Source: JBOGVA01 sp050692195 | GTDB taxonomy: Bacteria; Actinomycetota; UBA4738 | Assembly: GCA_050692195.1 (NCBI GenBank) | Contig: JBOGVA010000007.1 | Location: 1 to 58,471 of the forward strand | DNA length: 58,471 bases | Direction of reading: 5' to 3' | Part shown: piece by piece, positions 40,191 to 47,982 of the stretch | How the letters are laid out: every line of letters begins with the position of its first letter | Position numbering within the stretch: position 1 is the stretch's first letter | The notes under the pieces: generated by a model | Database searches by the model: none | The model's input: the letters and a program-made list of their open reading frames with translations, nothing else | Told to the model about the DNA's origin: nothing | Translations under genes and position numbers: made by a program

Positions 40191-40214
40191 GAGTCAGCCG
40201 GCCAGGACGGTTCG

Positions 40215-41033
40215 GTGTCACGTCCCATCGTCTTCCTTTCCGACTACGGCCTGGAGGACGAGTTCGTCGGGATCTGCCACGCGGTGATCGCTCGGATCTC
40301 ACCATCCAGCCGAATCGTGGATCTCACCCACGCCATCCCCCCTCAGGACGTCCTTCGGGGAGCGCTCGCACTCAGCCGGTCGATCCGCTTCCTGCCCTCC
40401 GATGCCGTCGTCCTCGCGGTGGTGGACCCTGGAGTGGGAACGCCGCGCCGCCCGCTGGCCGTGGAGACCGCACACGGCCATCTGATGGTCGGTCCGGACA
40501 ACGGCCTCATGTCGCTGGCCTGGGCGGAGCGAGGTGGTGTCGCCCGCGCGGTTGAGATCACATCAGATGAGGTCGTCCTGACCCCAGTCTCCGCGACGTT
40601 CCACGGGCGTGACATCTTCGCTCCTGCGGCCGCCCACCTGGCAGCCGGTCTTCCTCTGGAGAGGCTCGGCCCGCCCGTGGACCCGGACGGGCTCACCCGA
40701 GTGACGGTCCCCGAGCCCAACGTGGAGCAGGGCAGGCTGGACGGCCAGGTGCTGGGGATCGATCGCTTCGGCAACGTCGAGCTCTCGCTTCGTCCTGGCG
40801 ATCTGCGCGAGGCGGGGCTCGAAGGCCTCACTCGCTTGGAGATCGTGGCCCGGGGTCGTGCCATGCCGATCCGCCCCGCCGAGACGTTCGGCGACGTCTC
40901 GGAGGGAGAGTTCGCCGCCGTGGTCGACTCAGGAGGGTGGCTGGCCGTCGTGGTCAACCGGGGCAGCGCGGCGGAGGAGCTGGGCCTGATGGCGGGAGAT
41001 CCGGTGACCGTGCGGAAGCCCAAGAGCCGGTAG
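40215..41033 (+). CDS. S-adenosyl-L-methionine hydrolase (adenosine-forming), DUF62 family
   Basis: A 272-residue enzyme of the SAM hydroxide adenosyltransferase / fluorinase-like family. It splits SAM to adenosine and methionine using water. Motifs are FLSDYGLEDEFVG at the start, VVDPGVGTPRRPL (about 68-80), GPDNGLMS, SATFHGRDIFAPAAAHLA with the Arg/His water-activating pair, and DRFGNVELS in the C-terminal barrel. Absence of the halide-loop features favours hydrolase over chlorinase. GTG start, 24 nt after bS22. Confidence 0.9.
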   Translation: MSRPIVFLSDYGLEDEFVGICHAVIARISPSSRIVDLTHAIPPQDVLRGALALSRSIRFLPSDAVVLAVVDPGVGTPRRPLAVETAHGHLMVGPDNGLMSLAWAERGGVARAVEITSDEVVLTPVSATFHGRDIFAPAAAHLAAGLPLERLGPPVDPDGLTRVTVPEPNVEQGRLDGQVLGIDRFGNVELSLRPGDLREAGLEGLTRLEIVARGRAMPIRPAETFGDVSEGEFAAVVDSGGWLAVVVNRGSAAEELGLMAGDPVTVRKPKSR

Positions 41034-41054
41034 GGGGCTCGAGGGCGGCTCGTG

Positions 41055-41213
41055 TCAGGGCGCGCTCGTGGTCGGGCTCGGGGTGGGCCCCGGGGTGGAC
41101 ACGCCGGGGCCGGGGAAACGCCGGGGGCCTCGAGCCGCCCTGACCTGGAAGTACGCGGCGATGGCGATCATCAGGAACAGGAGGATGATGGCTATGAGTG
41201 TGAACCGGCGCAC
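41055..41213 (-). CDS. small single-pass membrane protein
   Basis: A 52-residue ORF starting GTG: RRFTLIAIILLFLMIAIAAYF is a single membrane helix right at the N-terminus with basic residues in front (inside). It is followed by a basic segment (RAARGPRRF) and a Pro/Ser/Thr tail (STPGPTPSPTTSAP) like that of the cytochrome c gene. No clear Shine-Dalgarno. It is convergent with the SAM hydrolase. Protein-like composition is the only evidence; the function is unknown. Confidence 0.5.
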   Translation of the reverse strand: MRRFTLIAIILLFLMIAIAAYFQVRAARGPRRFPGPGVSTPGPTPSPTTSAP

Positions 41214-41288
41214 CCGGGGAGGCTAACAAACCACGCTCGGGTGGTGCCCCGTGGGATGGAGTATCCCGAACTCGGAGGTGAGGAAGAC

Positions 41289-41735
41289 ATGAACGAGATC
41301 CAGCCGCTGGAAGTCGGCCACGTCGTACTCAAGGTGCGGGACCTCGACCGATCGACGGCCTTCTACTCAGACCTGCTGGGGTTCCGAAAGGTGGGGGAGA
41401 TCTCCGGCCGCATGGTGTTCTTCACCGCCACCGGAGACAACCATCACGACCTGGCCCTGATGGCCGTCGGGCGGGGAGCCCCGGACCAGGACCCGACGGC
41501 CGTCGGCCTCTATCACGTGGCCATCCGCCTCCCTAGCGAGGAGCACGTCAAGCAGGCGTACCATGCGCTGGTCCAGTCGGAGGCAGACGTCGTCGGCGCC
41601 AGCGACCACGGTGTGTCCAAGAGCCTGTATCTGCGCGATCCGGACGGCATCGAGCTGGAGCTCTACGCGGATGTGCCGGGTTGGCAGGATCAGGGGGAGG
41701 AAGTCGCGACGATCCGGCCCTGGGATCCTCGGTAG
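41289..41735 (+). CDS. VOC-family (glyoxalase/dioxygenase-like) protein
   Basis: A 148-residue vicinal-oxygen-chelate fold: two beta-alpha-beta-beta-beta modules. Metal ligands are likely His in VGHVVLKVRDLD (about 11), His in GLYHVAIRLP (about 78) and Glu in LRDPDGIELELYAD (about 126). The pattern LYLRDPDGIELELY resembles catechol-2,3-dioxygenase-type members. The substrate is unknown. The ATG at 41289 follows GGAGGTGAGGAAG; the longer frame from 41052 is a shadow. Confidence 0.88.
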   Translation: MNEIQPLEVGHVVLKVRDLDRSTAFYSDLLGFRKVGEISGRMVFFTATGDNHHDLALMAVGRGAPDQDPTAVGLYHVAIRLPSEEHVKQAYHALVQSEADVVGASDHGVSKSLYLRDPDGIELELYADVPGWQDQGEEVATIRPWDPR

Positions 41736-41755
41736 GCCGGGCGGCCGCCGCGCCG

Positions 41756-42577
41756 CTACCGGCCTTTGACCGGGAACACCCGCCGCTCGCAGAACTGGCG
41801 GCTGAGGACGATCACCTCATGAAGAGCTTTCGGGTCCCCGAACCACGGGCGGAGGTCCAGTTCGAGCGAGAGGCCCCCCGTGTACCCGTCTCGCGTGACG
41901 TCGTCGAGGAAGTCGTCGAGAGGGAGAACCCCGTCCCGATACACGGGCAGGTGCGAGTCCCATCCCTTCCCGGCGTTGTTCGACAGGTGCACGTGGCGAA
42001 TCTGCCTCCGGTACCGACGAAAAGCCTTCCGGATGTCGATGCCGGCCACGGCAGCATGGCTGGTGTCGAGCACGAGGTGAGGGAAGCGCTCGAGGTCCTT
42101 CAGATCCTGGGTTGCGTGGAAGCGAACCGCTCTCTCCCCGCTCAGGCGGAGAGGGAACATGTTCTCCACGGCGACGATCACTCCCGTCGTGGCGGAGAAC
42201 TCCGCCAGGCCGTCCTCCAGCCATCTGCGGAAACGGACCTGCCAGCGGTAGGAGGGGTGGATGACCACCAAGGGTGCGCCCACTTCCTCCGCAAGGTGGA
42301 CGGCGCGATAGATCTTGTTGGTCGGCTCGGCTCCCCACACCCTCCGCGTCACCAGCAGGAAGGGGGCGTGGATGGCGTCGACGCTGAGCCCGAACTCCTT
42401 CGCCAGGCCGGCCAGCAGGTGAGGCTCCTGGGTGTGAGGGTCCTGAGTGACCATCACCTCCACGCGATCGAATCCCGCGTCGGAGATATGGCGGAACGCC
42501 TCGCGAAGCGGCTGCCGGAAGAACGGAGCCGTCGAGAACATGAGCTTGGGCGTGGGCCGCTCCTTCGCACCTCTCAT
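41756..42577 (-). CDS. sugar phosphate isomerase/epimerase-like TIM barrel
   Basis: A 273-residue AP-endonuclease-2-like TIM barrel. Signatures are FDRVEVMVT, HAPFLLV, LVVIHPSY, IVAVENMFPL, HLVLDTSHAAVAG, HVHLSNN and GLSLELDL. These place Glu, Asp/His, His and Glu at metal-site positions, so it is likely active. The substrate (inosose, hydroxypyruvate or a sugar phosphate, or DNA) is undetermined. ATG 42577 is preferred over the GTG at 42586 because a minus-strand TAGAAT (42595-42590) lies 12 nt upstream of it. It is divergent from the acyl-CoA ligase. Confidence 0.82.
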   Translation of the reverse strand: MRGAKERPTPKLMFSTAPFFRQPLREAFRHISDAGFDRVEVMVTQDPHTQEPHLLAGLAKEFGLSVDAIHAPFLLVTRRVWGAEPTNKIYRAVHLAEEVGAPLVVIHPSYRWQVRFRRWLEDGLAEFSATTGVIVAVENMFPLRLSGERAVRFHATQDLKDLERFPHLVLDTSHAAVAGIDIRKAFRRYRRQIRHVHLSNNAGKGWDSHLPVYRDGVLPLDDFLDDVTRDGYTGGLSLELDLRPWFGDPKALHEVIVLSRQFCERRVFPVKGR

Positions 42578-42634
42578 TTCGAGCACGCCATTCTAGGTTG
42601 ACCTGGGCCCTTATCCTTCGGACGTGAGCGGACG

Positions 42635-44197
42635 GTGAACGTCGCCGACATGGTCAGGGGCGCAGCCGAGAGCCATCCGGCGAAACCGGCACTGGTCTTC
42701 CACGGCCGGCCGATCGCCTACGCGGAGCTGGACGAGCGCGTGGACATGACGGCGATCGCCCTGGCCCGGCACGGCCTCCGGAAGGGCGACCGGACGGCTC
42801 TCCTCGCCGGGAACGTCCCCGAGTTCGTGACGAGCCTGTACGGGGCGCTGCGGGCGGGGGGCGTGGTGTGCCCCCTGAACGTGATGCTCACCCCCGAGGA
42901 GATGGGCTACATCCTGGCCGACGCCGGAGCCAAGCTCGCCATCACCGAGCTGGCGACCCTCCCCGGTCTCCTCTCGATCCGGGACCGCCTGGCGGACCTG
43001 GAGACGATCTTCGTCATCGGCGGGCCTCCCGCGCCGGCCGGAACGCTGTCCCTGGAACAAGCGCTGCTGGCGGGGGGAACGCCGCCACAACTCTCTACGG
43101 GGGACTCCGACCCCGCCGTGATCGCCTATACCGCCGGGACCACGGCCGATCCCAAGGGCGCGCTCCTGGCGCACGGCAACCTGCTGGCGAACCTCGAGCA
43201 GATGTCGGCGGTTCCGGCTCTGGCGGAGTCGACGGCCGACGTCGTGCTGCTGGCCCTGCCGCTGTTTCACATCTATGCCCTGAACGTCGTCCTGGGGCTC
43301 ACCGTCAAGAACGGGGCCACGGCAGTTCTGGTCGAACGGTTCGACCCGGCCGAGACCCTCGGGCTGGTGGAGCGCCACGGCGTGACCGTTCTGTTCGGCG
43401 CTCCACCGATGTTCGAGGCATGGCTCGCGCTGGCCGGCGCCGGGCCGGCAGGCCCCGACCTATCGAGCGTCCGACTCGCCGTCTCCGGGGCGGCCCCGCT
43501 TGCCCCGCACGTTCTGGAGGAGTTTCGCCGGCGCTTCGGCGTCACGATCTGGGAGGGGTATGGCCTGTCCGAGGGAGGCCCGGCGGTGACCACGAATGCC
43601 CTAGGGCCGCAGGCCAAGCCCGGATCGATCGGGTTGACCCTGCCCGGGTTGGAGGTGAGGTTGGTCGACGAGCACGGAGAGGACGTGGAGGAGGGGGACC
43701 CGGGTGAGATCCTGCTCCGCGGCCCGAACGTGTTCGCCGGGTATTGGGCCAGGCCGGAGGCCACCCGAGAGGTCTTCGACGGGGATTGGCTCAAGACCGG
43801 CGACGTGGCCTATCGGGACGAGGACGGATACCTTTTCCTGGTCGACAGGAAAAAGGACCTCATCACGGTGGCCGGCTTCAACGTCTTTCCAAGGGAGGTC
43901 GAGGAAGCCATCGAGCGCCATCCCAAGGTGTCGGAGGCGGCAGTGGTCGGCGTCCCGGAGGAGCGCTCGGGGGAGGCGGTCCAGGCCTGGGTGGTGCCGA
44001 AGCGAGGACAGGTCGTCTCGCCGGAGGAGATCCTCGATCACCTCCATGGGTACCTGGCCCGGTTCAAGTGGCCGAAGGACATCCGGGTCGTGGAGCAGCT
44101 CCCACACCACGTGACCGGGAAGGTGTTGCGGCGGGCGCTTCGAGAGGAAGGCCCTCCGCGCGAGGACTCCACGGGTCGGCGGGAGGCGCCTGCATGA
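42635..44197 (+). CDS. fatty-acyl-CoA / AMP-dependent ligase
   Basis: A 520-residue ANL-superfamily enzyme that activates a carboxylate as acyl-AMP and then acyl-CoA. The P-loop-like motif is AYTAGTTADPKGALLAHGN (about 168). GYGLSEGGPAVTTN is motif A5, LKTGDVAYRDEDGYLFLVDRKKD are A7/A8, and the catalytic lysine is in HHVTGKVLRRALRE near the C-terminus. Long-chain fatty-acid-CoA ligase is most likely, with medium-chain or aryl acids possible. GTG start. Its stop overlaps the membrane-protein gene. Confidence 0.92.
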   Translation: MNVADMVRGAAESHPAKPALVFHGRPIAYAELDERVDMTAIALARHGLRKGDRTALLAGNVPEFVTSLYGALRAGGVVCPLNVMLTPEEMGYILADAGAKLAITELATLPGLLSIRDRLADLETIFVIGGPPAPAGTLSLEQALLAGGTPPQLSTGDSDPAVIAYTAGTTADPKGALLAHGNLLANLEQMSAVPALAESTADVVLLALPLFHIYALNVVLGLTVKNGATAVLVERFDPAETLGLVERHGVTVLFGAPPMFEAWLALAGAGPAGPDLSSVRLAVSGAAPLAPHVLEEFRRRFGVTIWEGYGLSEGGPAVTTNALGPQAKPGSIGLTLPGLEVRLVDEHGEDVEEGDPGEILLRGPNVFAGYWARPEATREVFDGDWLKTGDVAYRDEDGYLFLVDRKKDLITVAGFNVFPREVEEAIERHPKVSEAAVVGVPEERSGEAVQAWVVPKRGQVVSPEEILDHLHGYLARFKWPKDIRVVEQLPHHVTGKVLRRALREEGPPREDSTGRREAPA

Positions 44198-44916
44198 CCG
44201 AAGCATCGGGCCACGGGTGGGCGCTCGCCTTCTTTCCCCTGTTGGCATCCCTCATCGCCGCGGTCTTCGGCTGGCGCCTGCTGTTGAGGTACCTGGCCCG
44301 CCGCCGCCCCTATGAGGGGGTGTGGGCCATCGCCCTGTTCATGTACGCGGCGGCTTCCTTCGCCATGGCCCTGGGGGTGTTCGGCGGGTGGGATGCGGGC
44401 GAGTACCGCCTGTACTGGCTCTTGGGGGCGGTGCTGAACGTCCCCTTCCTCGCCCAGGGCGAGCTGTACCTGCTGGCGCGAAACAGAGGAATGGCTCACG
44501 GTCTTCTCCTTCTGCTGGTCCTGCTGTCGCTGGCGTCTGCGTGGATCGTTTGGGCGGAGCCGATTCGCCGGGGCGCACTCGTGGAGACCCTGCCCCTGGG
44601 GCGGGAGGCCTGGGGCGACGACAGTCCCGCCTATCAGCTTCGGTGGCTCTCGTGGATCGGGTACTTCGGCCTGCTGGCGGGGACCGTGTGGTCGGCCTTC
44701 AAGATGCGGGGACGGCCCGAGCTCAGAGACCGCAGCGCCGGCACGGTGGCCATCGCCCTCGGTGCCACCGTCGTGGCGATCGGCTCGGGCGTCGGGGCCG
44801 GCTTCGACATCGTGCCTCTGTTCTCGGTGAGCCTCGCGGTCGGCATCGCCCTGATGTTCTGGGGATTCCTTCGGGCCAGCCGGCCGTCGGTTCCGGGTAC
44901 GACCCAGAAGGCCTGA
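44194..44916 (+). CDS. polytopic membrane protein of unknown function
   Basis: A 240-residue protein with about seven hydrophobic helices (10-30, 43-63, 70-90, 97-120, 150-168, 183-200, 205-225). The topology and spacing recall seven-helix sensory or electron-transfer membrane proteins, but there are no conserved His or Lys signatures to support haem or retinal. The ATG overlaps the acyl-CoA ligase stop (ATGA), so the two are co-expressed. Not recognised. Confidence 0.65.
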   Translation: MTEASGHGWALAFFPLLASLIAAVFGWRLLLRYLARRRPYEGVWAIALFMYAAASFAMALGVFGGWDAGEYRLYWLLGAVLNVPFLAQGELYLLARNRGMAHGLLLLLVLLSLASAWIVWAEPIRRGALVETLPLGREAWGDDSPAYQLRWLSWIGYFGLLAGTVWSAFKMRGRPELRDRSAGTVAIALGATVVAIGSGVGAGFDIVPLFSVSLAVGIALMFWGFLRASRPSVPGTTQKA

Positions 44917-44999
44917 AGGGCGCCGCCAGCCCGCAAGCGAAGTCTTCCTAGTCCCTTTTAGCCATGTTCAGCGGGCGGCGCATCCGCTACTAATCCCAC

Positions 45000-45132
45000 T
45001 CGTCGCGTATCAGCGAACGGTAGTTGCCTTCGCCTCGTGGGCGAGAGGGGGGTGAGGATGCCACCCGCACCATGCGTGCGGTGAGGCGAGGGCTCAGAAC
45101 TCTTCGATGATGTCCTAAAGGAGGTGTTCCTC
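45000..45132 (+). ncRNA. structured 5' leader of the DUF4331-NicO operon
   Basis: The 216-nt gap before DUF4331 has overlapping pairing options. CCTTCGCCTC (45027-45036) can pair with GAGGCGAGGG (45083-45092, one wobble). The inner CCTCG/CGAGAGG hairpin (45033-45048) competes with it, and GGGTG/CACCC and CCGCAC/GTGCGG hairpins lie between. The Shine-Dalgarno AAAGGAGG sits next to TCCT, which could mask it. It matches no riboswitch class I recognise. It is a candidate cis-regulatory RNA only. Confidence 0.3.
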
Positions 45133-46560
45133 TTGCCGTACATCGGCAAGCGATTCCGAAGGACGGCGATCGCGGCGACCGCCGCCCTCGCCCTGGGGAC
45201 CGGCCTCTTCGCCAGCCTGGGACCGGTTCCAGGAGGCGCATCCAGTCACCGCGAAGCGCCCTTGGTGTCCGCGGATCCTCAGGTGGACGGAACCGACCTG
45301 TATGCGTTCGTGAGTCCCGATGCACCGGACACCGTCACCATGATCAGCGACTGGCTTCCCTTCGAGGAGCCGGCCGGAGGCCCGAACTTCTACGCCTGGG
45401 CCCAGGGCGTCAACTACGACATCAACATCGACAACGACGGCGATGCCCGTGCGGACGTCATCTACCGCTGGAGGTTCACCAACCACTACAGGAACACGGA
45501 TACGTTCCTGTACAACACCGGGGTGGTGGAGTCCCTGGACGACCCGGACCTGAACTTCTTCCAGACCTACGACCTGTGGCGGATAACCGACAGGCCCACG
45601 GCCACGCTCCTCACGGATGACGCCATCTCGGTGCCGTCGAACGTCGGCGAGGCCTCCATGCCCGACTTCCGGGCTCTCGTCCAGGAGGGCGTCTACCCGG
45701 CGGGATGCGACACGTGCAAGACGTGGGCGGGCCAGGCAGACGATCCGTTCTTCCTCGACCTCCGGGTGTTCGACCTCTTGTACGGGCTCGACTTCAGCGA
45801 GGTCGGGGACGACACGCTGGCCGGGTTCAACATGCACGCCGTCGCCCTCCAGGTGCCGAAGGAGGAGCTGACGGCGGGCGGCGATGGGTCCGGGATCGTC
45901 GGGGTCTGGACGACGGCCCAGCGTCGGAGCGTGCGGATCCAGCGGTCGGACGGCAGCCAGCAGTTCAAAGGCCGCTTCGTGCAGGTCTCCCGCCTGGGCA
46001 TGCCCCTCGTCAACGAGGTCGTCGTGCCCGTGGGAACGAAGGACTTCTTCAACGCCTCGCACCCGACCGGAGACGAGGTGTTCCTGCCGAAAGTCCTCGA
46101 TCCCGAGCTTCCGCACCTGATCTTCGCGATCTACGGGATCGAGATCCCCGACTGCACCGAAGGGCCGCCGATCAACCGTGACTGCGATCTGGTACCGGTC
46201 TTCCTGACCGGGCTGGAGGGACTGAACAAGCCCCCGGTGGTCGAGCCCAGCGAGATGCTCCGGCTCAACACGAACATCCCGCCGTGTGAGCCCGAGACCT
46301 GCGAGGACTACTCACGGCTGGGAGTGATCGACGGCGACCTGGCAGGGTTCCCCGACGGGCGGCGGTTGGCGGACGACATCATCGACATATCCCTGCGGGT
46401 GGTGGAAGGCATCCTGATCCCCGACCACGACCCACGGGCCGATGACCTGAGCGACTTCGTCGACGCGAACGACCTGTCGTTCGAGGCCAGCTTCCCCTAC
46501 CTCGGGATCGCCCACTCGGGCTCCGACCCGGCTCCTCACTCCCCACTGCGCCGGATCTAA
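45133..46560 (+). CDS. secreted DUF4331-domain protein
   Basis: A 475-residue exported protein. The signal peptide (basic KRFRRT, hydrophobic AIAATAALALGTGLFASL) ends near residue 37, followed by the family hallmark SSHREAPLVSADPQVDGTDLYAF. The mature protein has an Asp-rich NIDNDGDARADVIYRW segment, which looks calcium-binding. Cysteines lie in CDTC and PPCEPETCED. The TTG start is chosen because a near-perfect AAAGGAGGTG ends 7 nt before it. DUF4331 function is unknown. It heads an operon with a TPR protein and a Ni/Co-type transporter, so periplasmic or surface metal handling is plausible. Confidence 0.9.
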   Translation: MPYIGKRFRRTAIAATAALALGTGLFASLGPVPGGASSHREAPLVSADPQVDGTDLYAFVSPDAPDTVTMISDWLPFEEPAGGPNFYAWAQGVNYDINIDNDGDARADVIYRWRFTNHYRNTDTFLYNTGVVESLDDPDLNFFQTYDLWRITDRPTATLLTDDAISVPSNVGEASMPDFRALVQEGVYPAGCDTCKTWAGQADDPFFLDLRVFDLLYGLDFSEVGDDTLAGFNMHAVALQVPKEELTAGGDGSGIVGVWTTAQRRSVRIQRSDGSQQFKGRFVQVSRLGMPLVNEVVVPVGTKDFFNASHPTGDEVFLPKVLDPELPHLIFAIYGIEIPDCTEGPPINRDCDLVPVFLTGLEGLNKPPVVEPSEMLRLNTNIPPCEPETCEDYSRLGVIDGDLAGFPDGRRLADDIIDISLRVVEGILIPDHDPRADDLSDFVDANDLSFEASFPYLGIAHSGSDPAPHSPLRRI

Positions 46561-46593
46561 GGGTAGGAGGAAGCCGATGCGGGCCAACGACCC

Positions 46594-46624
46594 GGAGGGA
46601 CCCGGCTGCCAGGCGGGTCCCTCC
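46594..46624 (+). terminator. 11-bp hairpin between DUF4331 and the TPR gene
   Basis: GGAGGGACCCG and CGGGTCCCTCC pair perfectly around a 9-nt loop, starting 33 nt after the DUF4331 stop. There is no T-run, so it is more likely an mRNA-stabilising or partial-termination element that sets the ratio of DUF4331 to downstream products. Confidence 0.5.
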
Positions 46625-46647
46625 GTGCCCGCCGAGGAGCGGACCGG

Positions 46648-47982
46648 ATGAGAGGCACCGGACGGGTGATCGTAGTGGCTGGGCTCGCCGTCGCCGTCTT
46701 CAGCCTCGGCGGGATCGGTTTGTTGAGGCGGGTTCGGCCGGAGCCCCGCGCAAGACCATCGGCCGAAGCGTCGTCGGCGCTTCAGCGCCGACCCGTCGTC
46801 GAATCCGCTTCGGTGGCCGCAGTCATCTCCGGGCTGCAGGAGCGGCTGAAGGCCGTGCCGGGCGACTGGCGCGGGCACGCGCAGCTCGGCATGGCCTACG
46901 TGCAGCAGGCCAGGATCACGGGGGACCCTTCGTACTACCCGAAGGCGGAAGGCGTCCTCCGCAGATCTCTGGCGCTGAGGGACGAGGCAAACGTCGACGC
47001 GATGATCGGCATGGCGGCCCTGGCGACGGCCCGCCACGACTTCGCGGCTGCGCTCAGCTGGGGCCTCCGAGCGAAGGCGGTCGACCCCGGTGACGCAACC
47101 ATCTACGCGCTCATCGGCGACGCTCAGGTGGAGCTGGGTCGTTACGACGAGGCCTTCCATGCCTTCCAGCGGATGATCGACCTCAGGCCCGATCTGTCGT
47201 CCTACGCTCGGGCCTCCTACGCCTGGGAGCTCCAGGGAAGCTATCCGAACGCGGTCGAGGCCATGGAGCTCGCCCTCCAGGCGGCTGTCGCCCCCGCCGA
47301 CGTGGCCTGGGCGAGCGGCCAGCTCGGCGACCTTCACTTCAGCAGGGGCCGGCTGCGGGAGGCGCGGCGCCATTACCGCCGGGCGCTTGCCGCGGATGAG
47401 TACGTGCCGGCTCGGGTCGGGCTGGCCCGAGTCGACGCGGCCCGAGGCCGGGTCCGGGAAGCCATCCGCGGCTACCTCTGGGCGGTCGAGAGGTTTCCCA
47501 TTCCGGAGTACGTCATCTCCCTGGGCGACCTGTACACCCTCACCGGTGATCGGGAGCGGGCGGACCGACAGTACGCGCTCCTCGAGGTGCAGGAGCGTCT
47601 GCTCCGGGCGAACGGCGTCAACGTCGACCTCGAGGTCGCCCTGTTCAACGCCGATCACAACGTGAACCTGCGGGTGGGACTGGCCTTGGCTGAGGCCGAA
47701 TGGTCCCGCCGCAAGAGCGTCCACGTGGCGGATGCGATGGCGTGGTCGCTCTACGCCGCAGGCCGGTTCGAGGAGGCCCTCGACTACGCAGATCAAGCGC
47801 TCCGCCTGGGAACGCAGAACGCGCTGTTCTTCTTCCATCGGGGGATGATCGAGCGCGCCCTGGGGAAGAACCGTGCCGCCCGAAGCGATCTGGCCCGGGC
47901 GCTGGCGATCAATCCCCACTTCTCCATCCTGTGGTCGGGTGAGGCGACGCGGGCCATCGAAACCCTGGGAGGCGCGCCGTGA
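46648..47982 (+). CDS. TPR-repeat protein with N-terminal membrane anchor
   Basis: A 444-residue protein. A signal-anchor lies at about 7-26 (VIVVAGLAVAVFSLGGIGLL), then a linker and TPR units from about residue 65 to the end, e.g. ALIGDAQVELGRYDEAFHAFQRMIDLRP and AMAWSLYAAGRFEEALDYADQALRLG. It is probably an extracytoplasmic scaffold for the DUF4331 protein or the transporter. It lies in the same operon, and its stop overlaps the NicO gene by 4 nt. Confidence 0.87.
   Translation: MRGTGRVIVVAGLAVAVFSLGGIGLLRRVRPEPRARPSAEASSALQRRPVVESASVAAVISGLQERLKAVPGDWRGHAQLGMAYVQQARITGDPSYYPKAEGVLRRSLALRDEANVDAMIGMAALATARHDFAAALSWGLRAKAVDPGDATIYALIGDAQVELGRYDEAFHAFQRMIDLRPDLSSYARASYAWELQGSYPNAVEAMELALQAAVAPADVAWASGQLGDLHFSRGRLREARRHYRRALAADEYVPARVGLARVDAARGRVREAIRGYLWAVERFPIPEYVISLGDLYTLTGDRERADRQYALLEVQERLLRANGVNVDLEVALFNADHNVNLRVGLALAEAEWSRRKSVHVADAMAWSLYAAGRFEEALDYADQALRLGTQNALFFFHRGMIERALGKNRAARSDLARALAINPHFSILWSGEATRAIETLGGAP

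Noticed and set aside
44917..45132. Cobalamin, NiCo or other known riboswitch
   Set aside because: Consensus boxes of the classes I know are not found; kept only as an unclassified structured leader.
46576..46651. 24-codon ORF with AGGAGG site overlapping the TPR start
   Set aside because: It is largely the 11-bp hairpin read as codons and has no peptide-like character; a leader peptide cannot be excluded but is not supported.
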